In this document: positions 60,211 through 64,000 of the stretch, piece by piece | Layout: every line of letters begins with the position of its first letter | Position numbering within the stretch: the stretch's first letter is position 1 | Source of the DNA: Microcaldota archaeon | GTDB lineage: Archaea > Micrarchaeota > Micrarchaeia > Anstonellales > Bilamarchaeaceae | Assembly (NCBI GenBank): GCA_018812715.1 | Contig: JAHJCT010000028.1 | Span: 1 to 64,000, forward strand | Reading direction: 5' to 3' | DNA: 64,000 nucleotides | Translations under genes and position numbers: made by a program | The notes under the pieces: generated by a model | What the model was told of the DNA's origin: nothing | What the model saw: the letters and a program-made list of their open reading frames with translations, nothing else | Databases searched by the model: none

Positions 60211-60831
60211 ACCATCTACCATTTCAAGCATATATCCATCATTTATTATCTTGAGCAATACTCTCCTTTCTTTATCTACCCATTGATACTCTGCCGGTGC
60301 ATCATCTGTTTTTATCTCTACTACAAAACTTTCTCTTCCACGGTAATTATCTATTCTCATTACACGATAATGGGCATCAATCATATAGTATTCCGTATTA
60401 TCAACTTGCATATACATAGAGGTATTCCAATGCCAGCCTTCATGAAGTGCAAGCATCCATGGTTTAAAAAGTAAGACTGACCCATCCCCAAAACTCACAT
60501 TAGATCCACTTTTTTCAACTCCCCATTTATCAAGACAAATATCAGATCTGTTTAGATTTTCTACAAATCTAATTATGGTGCAATTATTTCCTTTTGAAAT
60601 TTGATATGTCATATTGATCGGCGTATTATTGAATACATAACTATAGACATATTGCTCACCATCATGAAGTTGCAGTTCTGTATTTTTTTCCAAAGGTTCT
60701 TCTTTGAAGATGATTGTTGCATTATCCAATTGCGGCTGATATGTAAATCCTGAAAACAACATAATGCCTATGAGTATAACCACTGTTGCTATTGCAATTG
60801 TTTTTGTTGATATATTAGTTACGTTCACCAT
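60187..60831 (-). CDS. Hypothetical membrane-anchored protein
   Basis: N-terminal TM IAIATVVILIGIMLFSGF; tail overlaps rpoK by 24 nt. Confidence 0.6.
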   Translation of the reverse strand: MVNVTNISTKTIAIATVVILIGIMLFSGFTYQPQLDNATIIFKEEPLEKNTELQLHDGEQYVYSYVFNNTPINMTYQISKGNNCTIIRFVENLNRSDICLDKWGVEKSGSNVSFGDGSVLLFKPWMLALHEGWHWNTSMYMQVDNTEYYMIDAHYRVMRIDNYRGRESFVVEIKTDDAPAEYQWVDKERRVLLKIINDGYMLEMVDGLVFSQDS

Positions 60832-60836
60832 AACAT

Positions 60837-61352
60837 CTACTGTTTAAGGGCTATTTTTCCGAATTTTTTATATGGTTTAGTGGTCTTACTTTCAAGACGT
60901 TCAAAGACTATTTGTGAAATTCTCATCCCTGCATGCAACTGCACTGAAAATGGGGCTAAATTTACTATCTCAAGTACCTGGCGATTATCGCTACCTGGTT
61001 GTACTAAGGCACTAGTAATATGGATTACAAGTCCCATCCTTGCAAATCGACTTCTTCCTTCTAATTTTCCCATGATGTCGCCTGGAAGTGTTATTCTCTC
61101 TACTGTTTTAGCAAGGCACATCTCTCCTGGTTTCAGTGTTATAGTATTATCTTTTGTTACAAAAAAAGCATCCTGAAAAGCTGTTTTTTTGAGATCAACT
61201 GATTTACCCAACAATTCTTTTTTGAAAAAATGCCATTCATCGCTAAGTGTGAGGTCCACACTTGCTGGCCCTATTTGTTCTTCTTTAAGCGGGACCATCT
61301 TAATTATTCCTTTTTTGAGGCACTCTTTGACGTCCTTATCTGATAATATCAT
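60837..61352 (-). CDS. dcd: dCTP deaminase / dUTPase family
   Basis: IGPASVDLTLSDEWHFF, GRSRFARMGLVIHITSALVQPG. Confidence 0.9.
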   Translation of the reverse strand: MILSDKDVKECLKKGIIKMVPLKEEQIGPASVDLTLSDEWHFFKKELLGKSVDLKKTAFQDAFFVTKDNTITLKPGEMCLAKTVERITLPGDIMGKLEGRSRFARMGLVIHITSALVQPGSDNRQVLEIVNLAPFSVQLHAGMRISQIVFERLESKTTKPYKKFGKIALKQ

Positions 61353-61404
61353 GTTATATATCCTGTATGACGTCCTTTAAAATCATATCCGCAGTTATTC
61401 ATTT

Positions 61405-62343
61405 ATGCAGGAGATCTTAACTTCATTTGCCAAAGACATCAGAGAAACTCACAACCATCTGCGAGAAAAAGCAAAACAAGCCAGAAATCCCCAACTCATA
61501 AAAACTGTCCAAAAATGTTCCATCGACCTTTCAGTATGTGCTGTTGATGGTGGCCTTCTTTCTTACAGAGTCCATGGCACTGATATTATTATGGCACGTG
61601 CAGTTGGTGTTATTTTTACTTATGAAAATTCGCGTTTGAAATCATTTGAATATTATCCAGGAAAAAAACCATCAAGTTCTGTAGAATATAGAGATACATT
61701 AGATGAACACGAAGCCAATGTTTTTCGTTCCCTTGTAAGATTAAAACATGAATTAACATGTGCTGTGAATATTTTTGAAAAATATTCCCCTCAACTTATG
61801 TTGATCGATGGTTCTTTGCTTCCTCTTCCTAATGATCGCCCTTCAGATGTCAGTGTCCTTCTTCCAATGTATGATGAAATTATTTCTCTTTATGAAAAAC
61901 TTTTTTCCCAATGTCAAGATTCAATTCTTTGTGGTGTAATAAAAGACTCACGCTCAAAAAAACTAACTAAAGATTTAGACCTCAATTGTTCAGATACTTT
62001 ATTTTGTAATTATTTTCTTGAAGCTGGCGAGCGTACAAATGAATTACAGTATAGTGATGCAAAACCCAGTAAAGATTTGGCTAAATTGTATGATCAAGTG
62101 AAAGTATTTTATCTCAAAGCTTCAGCAAATGATCTTCCTTTGCGTATAGAAACTATTTCAGATGTAGATAAGGCAGCATCATCCGTTCACTCTCTTTCTT
62201 CTATAAGCGACCGGTTTGCCTATCCGGCGGTTTTAATCGAAGCAGATATGTGCGCTGCTTTTGATCGAAAAGATGCTGAATCATTAGAAACTGCCCTTTC
62301 AAATCTGAATCCATTAAGAAGAAATTCTCGTCCTTTCAGATGA
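61405..62343 (+). CDS. NurA-domain nuclease
   Basis: VCAVDGGLLSYRVHGTDIIMARAVG, LMLIDGSLLPLP, GVIKDSRSKKL. Confidence 0.8.
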   Translation: MQEILTSFAKDIRETHNHLREKAKQARNPQLIKTVQKCSIDLSVCAVDGGLLSYRVHGTDIIMARAVGVIFTYENSRLKSFEYYPGKKPSSSVEYRDTLDEHEANVFRSLVRLKHELTCAVNIFEKYSPQLMLIDGSLLPLPNDRPSDVSVLLPMYDEIISLYEKLFSQCQDSILCGVIKDSRSKKLTKDLDLNCSDTLFCNYFLEAGERTNELQYSDAKPSKDLAKLYDQVKVFYLKASANDLPLRIETISDVDKAASSVHSLSSISDRFAYPAVLIEADMCAAFDRKDAESLETALSNLNPLRRNSRPFR

Positions 62344-62373
62344 ACCTTTGCTCAAATTAGGTTCTTGAGTTTT

Positions 62374-62480
62374 ACCGAATAGGATATTTGATTGAACTTT
62401 GACCCAAGTAAAACTAAGAAAAGTTCACCGAACAGGAACTTTGATTAAACTTTAGCCTCAATATAATCTAAGAAAAGTTT
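62374..62480. repeat. Two tandem 53/54-nt repeats with conserved hairpins
   Basis: accgaa[t/c]agga...ttgatt[g/a]aacttt...ctaagaaaagtt[c/t]; stems TGAACTTT/AAAGTTCA and TAAACTTT/AAAGTTTA. Confidence 0.85.
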
Positions 62481-62482
62481 AA

Positions 62483-62840
62483 GGTGAGGGGCAAACAGCT
62501 ACGGTTTCCTTTGGAAGCTGAGGAAGTTCTGCCCTCCGCGAGAGGCATTTCCTTTAAGGGGAAGAGAGGCGGAACAGAAACGATACCGAGACCTGATAAT
62601 ACCTATAGGTTCCCAGGGGGCTGCCCTTGGATAGGCTGGAGTCAAAAGGCTCGGATGCAACGCATCGTCTCTTGTCTCGATGACGGAGCAAGGTCTTTGG
62701 ACCGCTTCCTGAAATTCGCAAGAGTTTTGGGATCCTTTGTTGCGTAAGCAATAAACGGATAGTCAAAAGTTTTTAATGCAACTTTTAGTTGCAAACTGAC
62801 AGTGCTGTTTAAACACAAAAGGCAGACTATGTCCCCCACC
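62483..62840 (+). ncRNA. rnpB: RNase P RNA
   Basis: P1 GGTGAGGGGC/GTCCCCCACC; P3 CAGCT...AGCTG; CR-I-like GAGGAAGTTCTGCCC with P4 partner GGCAGACTAT; CR-V-like ACACAAAAGGCAGACTATG; ACAGAAACGATACCG; CGGAGCAAGGTC. Confidence 0.9.
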
Positions 62841-62859
62841 AAAAACTTATTCTTGAAAA

Positions 62860-63456
62860 TTAAGGATGCTCGATTTTTTCGTTATGGACTAAATCTGTTA
62901 GTTCTCGTCTTCGTGTTGGTCCGGGTTCTTTTCCTATATACCCAATACACAATATCGCTACTGGTCGTTGATGAGCATGTGCTTGCAATATCCTTGAAAC
63001 TTCAATTTCGTTAAATGCACCAACCCAGACGCTTCCCAATCCTGCATCTGTAGCAGCCAACATTGCATAGGTTGCTGCAATGGTTGCATCCTGAACACAA
63101 TATAATCCTGTTCCACGTTCTCTATATTTGAGTGCGGAACGCATTAAATTTGCAAAGAAAACAAGATCGACCGGTGCCTCTTCAACAAATTTTTGATTTA
63201 ATGATGCTTCTCTAAGCCGTGCTTTGGTATATGCATCTGTTACCACTACAATTTCATATGCTTGAAGATTACCGGCAGATGGAGCTGCATTTGCTGCATC
63301 AAATATACGCATTACTGTTTCTTCTTGTAACCCCATATCTAGGAAGTGTCTAATAGATCTTCTTTCATGGATAACTTCCTGAAAAGTTTTGCCACCAGGT
63401 CTTTCTATCCTTTTTCTATCAAATAGTCTCATAAATATCTTTATTATCATTTGCAA
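62860..63456 (-). CDS. Nitroreductase-family flavoprotein
   Basis: VIHERRSIRHF, NAAPSAGNLQAYEIVVV, AATDAGLGSVWVGAF. Confidence 0.9.
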   Translation of the reverse strand: MQMIIKIFMRLFDRKRIERPGGKTFQEVIHERRSIRHFLDMGLQEETVMRIFDAANAAPSAGNLQAYEIVVVTDAYTKARLREASLNQKFVEEAPVDLVFFANLMRSALKYRERGTGLYCVQDATIAATYAMLAATDAGLGSVWVGAFNEIEVSRILQAHAHQRPVAILCIGYIGKEPGPTRRRELTDLVHNEKIEHP

Positions 63457-63498
63457 GGAAGATATTATAAAGTTTCTTTTTTTGGTAAAAAATGTAAG

Positions 63499-64000
63499 TT
63501 ATACCATTTTCATATCTGGAAGACTGCCGCCTTTCAGCATCTTCTCCAGTTTCTTTCTGAATCCCCGGTCCTTTTTGAACTTATTCATCATTTTTTCCAT
63601 TTTTTCAAATTGAGATAAGAATTCGCGCACTTCTTTTTCTGAGCATCCACTTCCTTTTGCTACTCTAGCTATTCTATTTGCATTTTTTCTGAGTAATGAT
63701 GCATCTTTTTTCTCTGCCTTTGCCATTGAATTTATCATTGCTTCGAATTTTTTTAGTTTCTCTTCACTTTGCTGCACCATTTCTTTTGGTATATCCGCAG
63801 CCCCAAGCATTGAGAACACATTACCTAAAGGCCCCATCTTTTTAGCTGCTTTCAATTGCTCATAAAATGTTTCAATCGTCAACTCGTCTGTTTCAATTTT
63901 CTTGAGATCTGTTCCTTCAGATATCTCCTTTACTTTCTCCATCAATCCCTCAATATCAGGTACACCAAGCAATCTCCCAACAAATCTCTCAGAATTATAT
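63499..64000 (-). CDS. srp54: Signal recognition particle SRP54, M-domain region (truncated at window edge)
   Basis: YNSERFVGRLLGVPDIEGLMEKV...QLKAAKKMGPLGNVFSMLGAADIP; frame open to the window edge. Confidence 0.92.
   Translation of the reverse strand, partial: YNSERFVGRLLGVPDIEGLMEKVKEISEGTDLKKIETDELTIETFYEQLKAAKKMGPLGNVFSMLGAADIPKEMVQQSEEKLKKFEAMINSMAKAEKKDASLLRKNANRIARVAKGSGCSEKEVREFLSQFEKMEKMMNKFKKDRGFRKKLEKMLKGGSLPDMKMV

Noticed and set aside
62374-62480. Repeat pair considered as a CRISPR remnant
   Set aside because: Only two adjacent degenerate units with no spacers of uniform size and no cas genes
62484-63014. Short ORFs on both strands at 62484, 62554, 62642 and 62802
   Set aside because: Lie within or across RNase P RNA and the antisense end of the nitroreductase gene

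Overview
AT-rich archaeal chromosomal window, densely packed with convergent gene tails that often overlap. Archaeal markers are AglB/Stt3, GatD/GatE, GGGP synthase, geranylgeranyl reductase, Pus10, PolB, class I CCA-adding enzyme, Nre, NurA, RpoK, SRP54 and a methanogen-type S-layer C-terminus. Bacterial-type genes sit among them: GyrA/GyrB, bifunctional RibD and GTP cyclohydrolase II. The lineage is probably DPANN or a small-genome euryarchaeote, but I cannot fix it from sequence alone. Main points: (1) an intein of 434 aa with an HNH domain in GyrB, very similar to the Synechocystis GyrB intein; (2) a riboflavin locus of mixed bacterial/archaeal ancestry with archaeal riboflavin synthase fused to lumazine synthase, plus an RbkR-like HTH-riboflavin kinase; (3) a tRNA-Gly(GCC) locus apparently interrupted twice, in the D-loop and the anticodon loop; (4) an RNase P RNA gene absent from the ORF track, preceded by tandem 53-54 nt repeats whose hairpin stems show a compensatory change; (5) a second tandem-hairpin locus at 2823-2890; (6) a G-quadruplex motif in a hairpin loop upstream of ftsZ; (7) a VirB6-like / split VirB4-like secretion module; (8) a protein with three tandem excisionase-like HTH domains; (9) a probable frameshift at a C6 tract. 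No CRISPR array, rRNA gene or transposon was seen.
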